Below are positions 20,906-29,168 of a stretch of 34,921 bases of DNA, in pieces. Each line of letters opens with the position of its first letter. The stretch's first letter is position 1. Source of the DNA: a virus; IMG/VR virus record IMGVR_UViG_3300025030_000294, positions 1 to 34,921 of that record, one strand, 5' to 3'. The notes under the pieces were generated by a model. That model did no database searches. It had not been told where the DNA came from and worked only from the letters and a program-made list of their open reading frames with translations. Made by a program: the position numbers and the translations under genes.

Positions 20906-20923
20906 GCCTGTATGCGGACAGGC
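20906..20923 (+). other. 6-bp hairpin
   Basis: GCCTGT at 20906-20911 pairs with ACAGGC at 20918-20923 around six bases. It lies three bases before the larger structure at 20926, so the two may fold as one RNA. Confidence 0.5.
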
Positions 20924-20925
20924 GT

Positions 20926-20981
20926 GTGAGTACCGGGGATGTGTAGGTTTCTGAAACTCCTCACTACATACCCCGGCTCAC
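20926..20981 (+). other. Large 18-bp hairpin before the glycan genes
   Basis: GTGAG (20926-20930) pairs with CTCAC (20977-20981), CCGGGG (20933-20938) with CCCCGG (20971-20976), and TGTGTAG (20940-20946) with CTACATA (20964-20970, one G-T). Only small bulges interrupt it. The top loop contains GTTTCTGAAAC, itself a palindrome. No T-run follows. The end is 12 bases from ATG 20994, which makes a translation or RNA-processing control plausible. Confidence 0.65.
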
Positions 20982-20993
20982 TCTGGAAACAAC

Positions 20994-21575
20994 ATGAAGC
21001 TTGGAATTATCATAACATGTAATGATCGCATTGGGTATCTTCCGCACTTACTGTGGCTGATTCAAAAGTACAAGTCCTTTGAAGCGAAAACAGTTGTTTG
21101 TTGTAACGGCCCAAAAAATCCCTACAGCAACATTCACGTTTCTAATCAAGGATTAAATGAGGGGGATATTGATCTCACGCTTCGTGGATACCGTGTTCTG
21201 CAAGAGGATTTGATAATAAAACTGTCGGCAGACTCATGGTTGCTTGACGAACACCGGATTCTTCACATTTTCAACAGACTATACTCAGAGACTTGTGGAT
21301 ATGGTGGGAATTACTGGATCAATGATACAACACTCTCTTCGGACATCTTCTTTTTGAATAGAAAAAATTACGATCTGTTAGAAGAGATTGAACATACAGT
21401 GGGAACTTTTGAAGAACGTTTGTTTGCAGTGTTCAAAGACGTAAAATACATTATACCGCAACGAGAACCTGTTCACCCGAATAATCGTCATAGATGTGAT
21501 CGTCTTGGTTGGGTTATGGAACATACACTCGATTTGAACCTTGAATTTCAAAGGAACTATAACAATGCAGTATGA
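20994..21575 (+). CDS. Glycosyltransferase-like protein (GT-A type)
   Basis: 193 residues. It opens with a beta strand and MKLGIIITCNDRIGYLPHL, typical of a nucleotide-sugar binding start, and has RGYRVL, LIIKLSADSWLLDEH (a D-x-D-like metal site position) and TTLSSDIFFLNRKNYDLL. Small for a GT-A enzyme, so it may be a minimal domain. First gene of a cassette with a methyltransferase, two more transferases and UDP-galactopyranose mutase. The acceptor is unknown. Confidence 0.55.
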   Translation: MKLGIIITCNDRIGYLPHLLWLIQKYKSFEAKTVVCCNGPKNPYSNIHVSNQGLNEGDIDLTLRGYRVLQEDLIIKLSADSWLLDEHRILHIFNRLYSETCGYGGNYWINDTTLSSDIFFLNRKNYDLLEEIEHTVGTFEERLFAVFKDVKYIIPQREPVHPNNRHRCDRLGWVMEHTLDLNLEFQRNYNNAV

Positions 21576-22110
21576 AATGCGTCCTGAAGGGTATCTTAGA
21601 GACGGCTTCAAGAGACTCTTGCGTTTTCTGAAACAACACAGACCTGATGCTGAGTTTATTGTTGAAATTGGTTCCTATACAGGTGAAACAGCCGTGATGC
21701 TTGCAGAAGAGTTTCAAAATGCTCTGATCACTTGTGTAGACAACTGGAAAGGTGGTTACTGTGTTGATGAACGTACAACTCCTGAAATCATGGGGAGTGT
21801 TGAACAAGCATTCGATGCGCGAACAAAGAGTGTGCTCAATATATTAAAGGTAAAAGGGGATTCCATAAGTATTGCACAAGAGGTGTCGGAAAAGGCGTAT
21901 GACATCATTTATATTGATGCAGATCACAGCTATGAAGCTGTTCTTTCCGATATTCGTAACTGGCAACCAAAGCTTTCCATAGGTGGGATACTCTGTGGTC
22001 ATGATTATGACCCATCAAACCCCGGAGTCATGAAAGCCGTGGATGAGTGTTTTAAAGGAGTTTCAACAATTCACACATTTGAGGATAACTCATGGGCAAT
22101 CCTGAATTGA
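21565..22110 (+). CDS. Class I SAM-dependent methyltransferase
   Basis: 181 residues; ATG 21565 chosen because AAGGA lies upstream (the frame opens at 21541). FIVEIGSYTGETAVMLAEEF is the SAM-binding motif I, ITCVDNW the second strand, and YDIIYIDADHSYEAVLSDI, then GGILCGHDYD and PGVMKAVDECF match the Methyltransf_24 group often found with glycan genes. It probably methylates a sugar or small substrate in this cassette. Starts inside the previous gene and ends inside the next. Confidence 0.8.
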   Translation: MQYEMRPEGYLRDGFKRLLRFLKQHRPDAEFIVEIGSYTGETAVMLAEEFQNALITCVDNWKGGYCVDERTTPEIMGSVEQAFDARTKSVLNILKVKGDSISIAQEVSEKAYDIIYIDADHSYEAVLSDIRNWQPKLSIGGILCGHDYDPSNPGVMKAVDECFKGVSTIHTFEDNSWAILN

Positions 22111-22931
22111 TTCTCTGTACTGCAATCAATGAAACGTATGCAGAACGCGCCCTGCCTTATTTAAACTCCATAAATAAGAATGGGAACTTTGATCGTCAAG
22201 TTTGTGTTCTCGTAGCTACAGGAAGCGGTGACTTCTCTTGCATCAAAGAAGATGCGTTTGAGAATATCGAATTTGTAGAGTTGCCACTGTCTGAGAAGGT
22301 ACACCCGAATAGCAACGGATGTATCCAACACGGAGACTTCTTAGAAGCACTTCCTTTGGTGGATGCTGATGACATTATTGTTTTCACTGATGCAGACATG
22401 CTTCTTCAACGGAGTTTGTCCGATCATGAAATTGATTTTCTTCAGAACTTGCAAGAGTCACAAGTGTGTGTTTCCTATAACTGGAGTAAAGAAGAAACAC
22501 TCATCCACGAGGCGGCCAAACTTGGAGGGATTCGGGATGAGGCAAAAGCACGTGAATTTTTTGGGGATTCTTGGAGTAACATGCTGATCTTCAATGTGGG
22601 TGTTCTCGTTGCCAGACAGTGTGATATTGAGAGACTGAGAACAATATATAATGAGTGCATCGGAAACTTTCTTCCTGTGTTTTCACATGTGGCAAGACAA
22701 CAGTTTCTCATGTCACTCATTCTGCAAGTTGAAAAACACGGATTCACTCCACGGATTCTTCCAAATAGTTTTCACAGTCATGGACACAGGCATCCACGAG
22801 AACCTCTGTGTTGTTTTCATTATGAGACTCCTGATGGGAAACTGTGTGACTTCAATGACCCAGAAAATATTCTGTTCGTAGATGAGCCAGATTGGAAACC
22901 TGAAGCAGTGTTGTTCCGACATGCATTATGA
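22092..22931 (+). CDS. Glycosyltransferase, GT8-like
   Basis: 279 residues. It begins with an N-terminal strand (ELILCTAINETYAERALPYL), has a central IIVFTDADMLLQ giving the D-x-D metal and nucleotide-sugar site, then SNMLIFNVGVLVAR and several His near the C-terminus (HSHGHRHP). These features suit a GT8-like or related GT-A retaining enzyme. It overlaps both neighbours and so is made with the mutase. Donor and acceptor are unknown. Confidence 0.65.
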   Translation: MGNPELILCTAINETYAERALPYLNSINKNGNFDRQVCVLVATGSGDFSCIKEDAFENIEFVELPLSEKVHPNSNGCIQHGDFLEALPLVDADDIIVFTDADMLLQRSLSDHEIDFLQNLQESQVCVSYNWSKEETLIHEAAKLGGIRDEAKAREFFGDSWSNMLIFNVGVLVARQCDIERLRTIYNECIGNFLPVFSHVARQQFLMSLILQVEKHGFTPRILPNSFHSHGHRHPREPLCCFHYETPDGKLCDFNDPENILFVDEPDWKPEAVLFRHAL

Positions 22932-24018
22932 TTTCTGTATTGTAGGTGCAGGACTCTTTGGGTCTACATTTGCTTATCAAGCGTCTAAGGACAATAAGAA
23001 GTGTCTTGTCTTAGAACGAAGAGGACACATTGCGGGGAATTGTTATGATGAGAGCCGTGACGGAATTTCGATGTGCTTATACGGGCCGCACATATTTCAT
23101 ACTGCATCGAAACGTGTTTGGGATTTCATAACACAGTTCTCAGATTTTAATCATTATCGTGCAGGAACATTCTCCAGAGTTGGGGATAGATTATTTTCAT
23201 TTCCTGTAAACCTTATGACACTTCACCAACTTTGGGGAGTTAAAACACCGGGGGAAGCAAAAGCACGATTGGAAATAGAGTGTGTTCCAATTAAACATCC
23301 GAGAAACTTTGAAGAAATGTGTCTATCTCTTGTTGGACATGAGATATATGAAACTTTCTTCAAAGGGTACACTGAAAAACAATGGGGAGTCCCGGCAACA
23401 GAGGTTCCAGCAAGAATCGCACAGAGACTCCCGTATCGGACAACTTTTGACAATAACTACTTTAATGACGCATATCAGGGGATTCCTGTTTTAGGGTATA
23501 CACACATTGTTGAAGAACTCTTAACGAATGTTGACCTTCAGTGTAAGGTTGACTTTCTGCAAGCAAAAGATTATTGGATGCGTCGTTGTAATGTTGTGAT
23601 TTTTACAGGGTGTATTGATGAGTTCTTTGGTTACTATTTTGGGGAGTTGAAATACAGGTCATTGAAATTTGAACATGAGAAACTTCCAACACAAGATTTT
23701 CAGGGATGTGCCGCCGTACATTATCCTTGTGCAGACACCCCCTTTACACGGATCATTGAACACAAACATTATACTTTTGGAATACAACCTCTTTCATGGA
23801 TCACACGTGAATACCCTGATTCATGGGAAAGAGGAAAAGACCCTTTCTATCCTGTAAGCGATGCTGTGAGCATGGATAGATTAAGAAAGTATCAACAGTT
23901 GGCAAAAGAACACTTCCCGAATGTTGTGTTTGGTGGTCGGCTTGGTTCCTATCAGTATTATAATATGGATCAAGTTGTTGCTTCAGCATTAGCTACTTAT
24001 GAGAAATTTAAATGTTAA
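22921..24018 (+). CDS. glf: UDP-galactopyranose mutase
   Basis: 365 residues from ATG 22921, which overlaps the preceding stop. It is a flavoprotein that converts UDP-galactopyranose to UDP-galactofuranose. The N-terminal FAD motif is VGAGLFGSTFAYQ, then GGNCYD-like GNCYDE, YGPHIFHT, and FKGYTEKQWG; further on LPYRTTFDNNYFND, FTRIIEHKH and the C-terminal GRLGSYQYYNMDQVV match conserved blocks of the family. Length is normal (about 360-390). The enzyme is uncommon in phages. With three neighbouring transferases it suggests galactofuranose is put onto the virion or host surface. Confidence 0.93.
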   Translation: MHYDFCIVGAGLFGSTFAYQASKDNKKCLVLERRGHIAGNCYDESRDGISMCLYGPHIFHTASKRVWDFITQFSDFNHYRAGTFSRVGDRLFSFPVNLMTLHQLWGVKTPGEAKARLEIECVPIKHPRNFEEMCLSLVGHEIYETFFKGYTEKQWGVPATEVPARIAQRLPYRTTFDNNYFNDAYQGIPVLGYTHIVEELLTNVDLQCKVDFLQAKDYWMRRCNVVIFTGCIDEFFGYYFGELKYRSLKFEHEKLPTQDFQGCAAVHYPCADTPFTRIIEHKHYTFGIQPLSWITREYPDSWERGKDPFYPVSDAVSMDRLRKYQQLAKEHFPNVVFGGRLGSYQYYNMDQVVASALATYEKFKC

Positions 24019-24653
24019 ACTTACCTGATGTTCAATTAGTGACTGTTCGTGGTGGTGGGCATCCACCAGAGTACTTTCTCAAAGCATTGATGTACTCTAT
24101 GAGAGGAATTGAATTTGGTGATGTTCTGTTTCTCACAAGTTCTTCTTGTGGAATCCCCTACAAGATGGAAAAGAAGATTCGAGTACATACAATACCAGAG
24201 TTCAATATTGAGGGGTACAACAAGTTCATGATGAAAGAACTTTGGAAATACGTCAGTTTACGTCATTGTTTAGTTATTCAATCTGATGGTTTCGTTCTCC
24301 ACCCTGAATGTTGGGCAGACGATTTTCTGCTTTACGACTATATAGGTGCAGTATGGGGTGAAAATGATATGTGGCCGGGGAGAGTTGTTGGAAATGGAGG
24401 TTTCAGTTTGAGAAGTAGAAATCTTATCAATCAATGCTCACAATTCTCTGACCCTATAAATGACAATGAGGATCATATAATTTGTCGTACTCATAGAGGT
24501 TGGTTTACAGAACGAAGAATCAGATTTGCAGAGCCAGAGGTAGCCAATCTCTTTTCTTGGGAAGATAATGACCCCGGACACCCAACATTTGGGTTTCATT
24601 CATTTCGACAGAAAGAATATTTAGCACAGGTGCTTGTAACACAGCAAATATGA
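24012..24653 (+). CDS. DUF5672-like glycosyltransferase
   Basis: 213 residues. LVIQSDGFVLHPECW, YDYIGAVWG, VVGNGGFSLRSRNLI, NEDHIICR, FAEPEVANLFSWED and PTFGFHSF follow the conserved order of the DUF5672 family of putative sugar transferases. Its ATG overlaps the mutase stop and its own stop overlaps the terminase start, so glycan and packaging genes are on one transcript. It is the likely partner that uses the mutase product, but specificity is inference. Confidence 0.8.
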   Translation: MLNLPDVQLVTVRGGGHPPEYFLKALMYSMRGIEFGDVLFLTSSSCGIPYKMEKKIRVHTIPEFNIEGYNKFMMKELWKYVSLRHCLVIQSDGFVLHPECWADDFLLYDYIGAVWGENDMWPGRVVGNGGFSLRSRNLINQCSQFSDPINDNEDHIICRTHRGWFTERRIRFAEPEVANLFSWEDNDPGHPTFGFHSFRQKEYLAQVLVTQQI

Positions 24654-26254
24654 TGGGTACTCCTGCTGTAGACATGGTTCCAAGAGTAAGTAGTGACGAT
24701 CTCAGAGCAGAGGTTGTTCGTAAGACCTTTAACAATGAACGCTACTTTCTTGAAACCTTTGTAAGCATCAAAACACAGTCACTTGGTATTCAGCCATTTA
24801 TCTTTAGACCTGTTCAAGCAGACTTCTATAAGAAACGTACCTACCGGGATATTGTTCTGAAGTCAAGACGGCACGGAATGTCCACATTGATTATGGGGAT
24901 TGGTTTAGCGAGGGTATTGACACGTGAGGGATACCGTGTATTGATTGTGTGTCATGAGCCTGAAGCGGCAACAACTATGTTTGAAGACTTGAAAGTAATG
25001 TTCAATAGTCTTCCAAAATGGTTGCAACCAAAAGTGGGTTTGGACAATCAAAGGGAACTCACCTTTCCTGATCTTGGAAGTTCACGTATATCTATCACAA
25101 CGGCAGGGAAAGACATTGCAAGCGCACAGGGGTTAGGGCGTTCAGGAAACGTAAACTTCCTTCACTGTTCAGAATTTGCTTTTTGGCCCTTGCCTAAAAT
25201 GTCCATGACCGCTGTTATGCAGTGTGTGCCTTTGGACGGTGAGGTTGTTATTGAATCAACCGCATTAGGGTATAATCAATTTCAACAATTGTGGGCACAG
25301 TCAGTAAGAGGAGAGGGAAACTACAAAATACACTTCTATGGTTGGAACAAAGACCCAAATTGCCAAATTCCTTTGTTTCCAAGAGAAGAAGAAGTGTTGC
25401 GGAGTGAGGATCATCCGAAACGACTTACTGATACTGAAAAGTCATTGATACAAAAATACGATTTGCCGCTTGAGAGAATAAAGTGGCGCAGATGGAAAAT
25501 CAATGACATGGCCGACCCTGAGAAATTCCCACAAGAATTTCCAATCAATGCGGATGAGTGTTTTCTTCAGTCGGGGAGGCCACGATTTAATCAAACGGTT
25601 ATTAAAGCTATGTTGGATAGCACAAGACTTCCTGCACTTCCAACATGGCCGGATGGAAATCCTGTACCACACGGTTTTAGACTTTTTATTCCACCAAGAC
25701 CGGGATTATCTTGTTGTGCCGGAGCAGACTGTGCAGAGGGGTTGTTAAAAGGGGATAATGATAGCATCACGCTTCTTGATCGTGAAACAGGAGAGGAAGT
25801 GCTTCATGTTTGGGGGAAGCTTGGAACAGACTTAGTTACGAAGTATATCATCCTCATTCATTATATGTATAAGAGTGAGGTGTTTTGGGGGATTGAAAGA
25901 AATGCACACGGACAAACAGTGCTTTCAAATCTATTAACACATGAAGGCTTTCCTTCACGATATATTTATCACTATGCAGATTGGGATGACGCTTTTCAAA
26001 GACTGTCTCAACGTCCGGGTTGGTATACCAGTACGAAGAGCCGACCTATTCTAATTGATGAATATGCGAGCGCAGTAAACAGAAGACATGTGCGCCTTCA
26101 TGACGCTGATAAATTGCGAGAACACCTTACCTTTGTTGTTGGTGACAGTGGAAAAGCAGAAGCACAACAAGGTGCAAATGATGACAGTGTTCTAAGTACA
26201 GCAATTGCTTGGCAAATGAGGAAACACGAGCCATTTACCCAAAGAGGTTGGTAA
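24650..26254 (+). CDS. Terminase large subunit
   Basis: 534 residues, ATPase-nuclease that packages DNA into proheads. KSRRHGMST at 71-79 is a deviant Walker A with the lysine at the front, as in many terminases. VNFLHCSEF at 168-176 is Walker B with S-E instead of D-E, and E-S-T at 202-204 suits the coupling motif. The nuclease part has GAD at 358-360, an acidic ERNAHG near 415, and NDDS near 510. No small subunit is certain; the gene ending at 19021 is one candidate. It precedes the portal gene by one base. Confidence 0.93.
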   Translation: MMGTPAVDMVPRVSSDDLRAEVVRKTFNNERYFLETFVSIKTQSLGIQPFIFRPVQADFYKKRTYRDIVLKSRRHGMSTLIMGIGLARVLTREGYRVLIVCHEPEAATTMFEDLKVMFNSLPKWLQPKVGLDNQRELTFPDLGSSRISITTAGKDIASAQGLGRSGNVNFLHCSEFAFWPLPKMSMTAVMQCVPLDGEVVIESTALGYNQFQQLWAQSVRGEGNYKIHFYGWNKDPNCQIPLFPREEEVLRSEDHPKRLTDTEKSLIQKYDLPLERIKWRRWKINDMADPEKFPQEFPINADECFLQSGRPRFNQTVIKAMLDSTRLPALPTWPDGNPVPHGFRLFIPPRPGLSCCAGADCAEGLLKGDNDSITLLDRETGEEVLHVWGKLGTDLVTKYIILIHYMYKSEVFWGIERNAHGQTVLSNLLTHEGFPSRYIYHYADWDDAFQRLSQRPGWYTSTKSRPILIDEYASAVNRRHVRLHDADKLREHLTFVVGDSGKAEAQQGANDDSVLSTAIAWQMRKHEPFTQRGW

Positions 26255-26255
26255 C

Positions 26256-27734
26256 ATGAAACACAGAACTCACCCGCTTTTTAACTCAAACAATGAACTG
26301 TGGAAGTTCTACATGGACTCCTTCATTGGTGGTGATTTCTATGTTGGGCAAGGGTATCTCCATCAACACAGATTTGAAAGCACGGCAGACTATAGAAAGA
26401 GAATCAAACGGGCATATTACCTGAATTATGTAGAGCCTGTTGTGTCAATTACAAGTAAGTATGTTTGTGGTACGTCACTTTCGAGAAAACCAAGTACAGA
26501 GGGAAAAGATTTCTTTGAAAGCAAGTTTTCACTTGACTGTGATGGACAGGGAACAAGGCTTCCGATGTTCATACGGACAGTCTGTGACCAATCAAGCATC
26601 TATGGGGTAACAGGTGTTTTGGTTGACGGTCTTATCTATGATAAAGAGAGCATCCCTGAAACACCTACAGCAATCGTAGATGAGAAAAACCCACCAAAAT
26701 TACGGATTATCCAACCAACAAAACTGTTGGACTGGTCGGTAAATAGAGATGGGAAATTCAATTGGATTCTTCTTACTTATGTAACTCTTGAGGACAATGA
26801 CCCTGAGAAGAATCGTGGGGAAAAGCAGTGTTACGAGTTGTGGACACCCACTGAAATGCGGTTATACTACCGTGACAAACAAACAAAGGGGAATGATCTT
26901 GCCCTGTATAAAAGATACCCACACAATTGTGGCTGTGTTCCTTTTGTGCAGTTCCCACATTCCAATGTGAATATTGATGGTGTTCCCGAAAGCATGATCA
27001 AAGATATTTCGTTGATCAATCGGGCGATCTTCAATTACTGTTCTTTGGCAGATGAAATTTTCTATCTTCAAACATTCTCACAATTGGTAATTGCTGGAGA
27101 CAAAGGAGAGATTAACCCGATTGTTGTTGGGTCAAGCAGAGCTTTTACTGTTCCGAAGACAAGTCCTTTTCCTCCTCGATATATTGCCCCTGATGCAGGG
27201 CAAGCAGAAATTTTGATCAAACACATTGCTCGTTGCGTAGCAGAGATTTATCGGTTGGCTGTGATCCGTAAGGGAGGATCAGATTCAAAAGATGAATATG
27301 CTACTGCTTATGGTCGGGCAGTTGACTTTGAAGATACAGAAGCAATGCTTGCATCCAAAGCACATCAGATGCAGACGTATGAAAATCACTTGGCAGGAAT
27401 TGTCAACTTGTGGAGAGGGCAAAAAGAGCAACTGTGGAATGCAGAGTATCCAAAAACGTTTGAAGTTAAATCTGTTCAACAGGAGATTTCCGATGCAATG
27501 TTGTTGGATGACCTGATGATGGGGAAAACGTTTATGGCAGAACTGCGTAAACACATTGGAAGACTTGTGATGCCTACATTAGGAGAGGACATGTGGAACA
27601 AGATAGAAAAGGAGATTGAAGCGATTGAAGAGAAACTCTTGCCGACTCTCATTGATGAGGAACATGATACGCCTACAAATGTCTCCGGTACTCCTGCACC
27701 TAAAAAAGACACACCACAAGTGACAAAAAAATGA
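26256..27734 (+). CDS. Portal protein
   Basis: 492 residues. It lies between terminase and lysis/scaffold genes. The N-terminus (ELWKFYMDSF, YLHQHRFESTADYRKRIKRAYYLNYVEPVV) resembles portal families of the DUF4055 or SPP1 type, followed by a beta-rich stem and clip region with WSVNRDGKFNW, and a long C-terminal helix-rich part with acidic EKEIEAIEEK. It would form the 12-subunit ring through which DNA enters. AAGAGG precedes ATG 26256. Confidence 0.88.
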   Translation: MKHRTHPLFNSNNELWKFYMDSFIGGDFYVGQGYLHQHRFESTADYRKRIKRAYYLNYVEPVVSITSKYVCGTSLSRKPSTEGKDFFESKFSLDCDGQGTRLPMFIRTVCDQSSIYGVTGVLVDGLIYDKESIPETPTAIVDEKNPPKLRIIQPTKLLDWSVNRDGKFNWILLTYVTLEDNDPEKNRGEKQCYELWTPTEMRLYYRDKQTKGNDLALYKRYPHNCGCVPFVQFPHSNVNIDGVPESMIKDISLINRAIFNYCSLADEIFYLQTFSQLVIAGDKGEINPIVVGSSRAFTVPKTSPFPPRYIAPDAGQAEILIKHIARCVAEIYRLAVIRKGGSDSKDEYATAYGRAVDFEDTEAMLASKAHQMQTYENHLAGIVNLWRGQKEQLWNAEYPKTFEVKSVQQEISDAMLLDDLMMGKTFMAELRKHIGRLVMPTLGEDMWNKIEKEIEAIEEKLLPTLIDEEHDTPTNVSGTPAPKKDTPQVTKK

Positions 27735-28402
27735 ACATTCTTGCATTTATTATCCCGATGATACCTACAATGGTATACAAAGGGATTGGGTTGTTTAGGA
27801 AAGAGAAAGACAGAAAGCAGGATCAAAAAAGACGGGAAATCGTAGAGAAATCTATTGAGTTTCAACCGGATGAACGTTCTGTTGTTTCTGATTTTGAAAT
27901 ATTGCAGTGCCGAGACTTACAACACAACAATGCAAGAAAGTGGGGGACAAGAAAAGTTTCCTCTCTTAAATATCTTGTAATTCACCACACAGCAACAGAC
28001 AACACAAGAAGTGATTGGTCTGGTATTGCTGATTATGCAACAACTCCAAGTAAAGACAATCACATCTCTACAAAGGGAGCACCCTACATTCCATATCATT
28101 TCGGGGTTGATCTTCATGGTGTGTTTCAATTCAACGATTTGACAGAGGTTACTTGGGCCGCTCGTGGTTACAATATTGTCTCCATTCATATTGCTGTTCT
28201 TGGTAATTTTGAAACCAAGAATGTGAATAAAGGAAATAATGAACTGTCTCCTGTGCTTCACAGTCAATTACGATTGTTGGTCAAAAGTCTCTTGGAAGAG
28301 TTTCCCACTCTACAAGTAAAGTCACATCGTCAATTGGGAAAAATTGCGTGTCCCGGTGACGAGTTGCAAAAGTTTGTTGACTTGAAGGAGTGGGAAGTAT
28401 GA
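27731..28402 (+). CDS. N-acetylmuramoyl-L-alanine amidase endolysin
   Basis: 223 residues. Residues about 80-220 are an Amidase_2/PGRP-type domain: YLVIHHTATDN gives the first zinc His, HFGVDLHGVFQFND and TEVTWAARGYN follow, and KSHRQLGKIACPGD gives the second His and the Cys ligand. It cuts the amide bond between muramic acid and the peptide stem. The N-terminus (MNILAFIIPMIPTMVYKGIGLF) is hydrophobic and followed by a basic stretch, which suggests a membrane anchor or SAR-type signal. Its place between portal and scaffold genes is unusual for a lysis gene. It overlaps the portal gene (ATGA). Confidence 0.9.
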   Translation: MNILAFIIPMIPTMVYKGIGLFRKEKDRKQDQKRREIVEKSIEFQPDERSVVSDFEILQCRDLQHNNARKWGTRKVSSLKYLVIHHTATDNTRSDWSGIADYATTPSKDNHISTKGAPYIPYHFGVDLHGVFQFNDLTEVTWAARGYNIVSIHIAVLGNFETKNVNKGNNELSPVLHSQLRLLVKSLLEEFPTLQVKSHRQLGKIACPGDELQKFVDLKEWEV

Positions 28403-28740
28403 CAGAAACAAAATTGGAAGTTGCAGGAACAAAGAACATTGTGTTTGAAATAACATGGGTTAAATTAGTTGTAGGTCTTGTATCTCTTGCCGTAATATTA
28501 GGAGGGTATGTTACACAAATTGCAGTTCAAACAGCACATGCACAGGCATACGAGACAGTTCAAACACAAATAACAACATTTCTAAGTACAGCAAGTGAAG
28601 ATGTATTTGTTCATAATGATGTTCCTGAAGTAACAAAGAACTATATCATGACAAATACAGTAAGTGCAACACAATTTGGTGACTTCTGCACAAAAGTTAT
28701 GTGTCGTTTGGATACAATAGAAAGTAAGTTACGAAATTAA
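28399..28740 (+). CDS. Single-span membrane protein, possible lysis factor
   Basis: 113 residues from ATG 28399 (AAGGAGTGGG upstream), overlapping the endolysin stop. A hydrophilic N-terminus of about 24 residues leads to one membrane span (WVKLVVGLVSLAVILGGYV), then an outside-facing helical domain. Next to an endolysin this suggests a holin-, antiholin- or spanin-like role, but no family motif is seen. Confidence 0.55.
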   Translation: MTETKLEVAGTKNIVFEITWVKLVVGLVSLAVILGGYVTQIAVQTAHAQAYETVQTQITTFLSTASEDVFVHNDVPEVTKNYIMTNTVSATQFGDFCTKVMCRLDTIESKLRN

Positions 28741-28797
28741 AAAGTCTCTGGAGAGCTACGTTATCAACCATTCATCTTTTCTTTAAGGAGTTTGAAC

Positions 28798-29100
28798 ATG
28801 GATTTCAGTAAATTAGGCGGCATGGTAGGAACCATTCTTACCAAAGAAAACGGAAAAAACCCCGTTGTGATGTTGATTCTCAGTCAGTTCTCAACTCTCT
28901 TGTCATTTGCGGCAGGACTCACAGAACATGAAGCTCACGCATACGTGCGTGTCTCCGCTCGCCTGATCCTCAATCTGGAGTGGAAGCTTCGACAGGCTGT
29001 GAACGCTTCCGAAACGCAATACGACGATGCCATTCTCAACGAGTTCGTTGAAGCATGCCGTGAAGTCGAGCCGGGGTACGTGCCTGTAGTCCTCGATTAA
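28798..29100 (+). CDS. Small protein, high-expression codon use
   Basis: 100 residues; AAGGAG at 28785-28790 lies seven bases before ATG 28798. The sequence (MDFSKLGGMVGTILTKENG, then helical regions and an acidic end) matches no family I know. Codons are C/G-ending (CTC, ATC, CGC, GAC), as in the coat gene, pointing to high expression. Beside scaffold and coat, it may be a virion or assembly protein. Confidence 0.65.
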   Translation: MDFSKLGGMVGTILTKENGKNPVVMLILSQFSTLLSFAAGLTEHEAHAYVRVSARLILNLEWKLRQAVNASETQYDDAILNEFVEACREVEPGYVPVVLD

Positions 29101-29130
29101 ACGGCGCAATTGCTTCATAATCTATTCACA

Positions 29131-29147
29131 GGTAAACGGTGTTTACC
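29131..29147 (+). other. 7-bp hairpin with GGT loop
   Basis: GGTAAAC pairs perfectly with GTTTACC around a three-base loop between the small protein and the scaffold gene. There is no T-run. It probably marks mRNA processing or stability rather than termination. Confidence 0.5.
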
Positions 29148-29168
29148 CTTAAACTGAGGTAACAGGAA

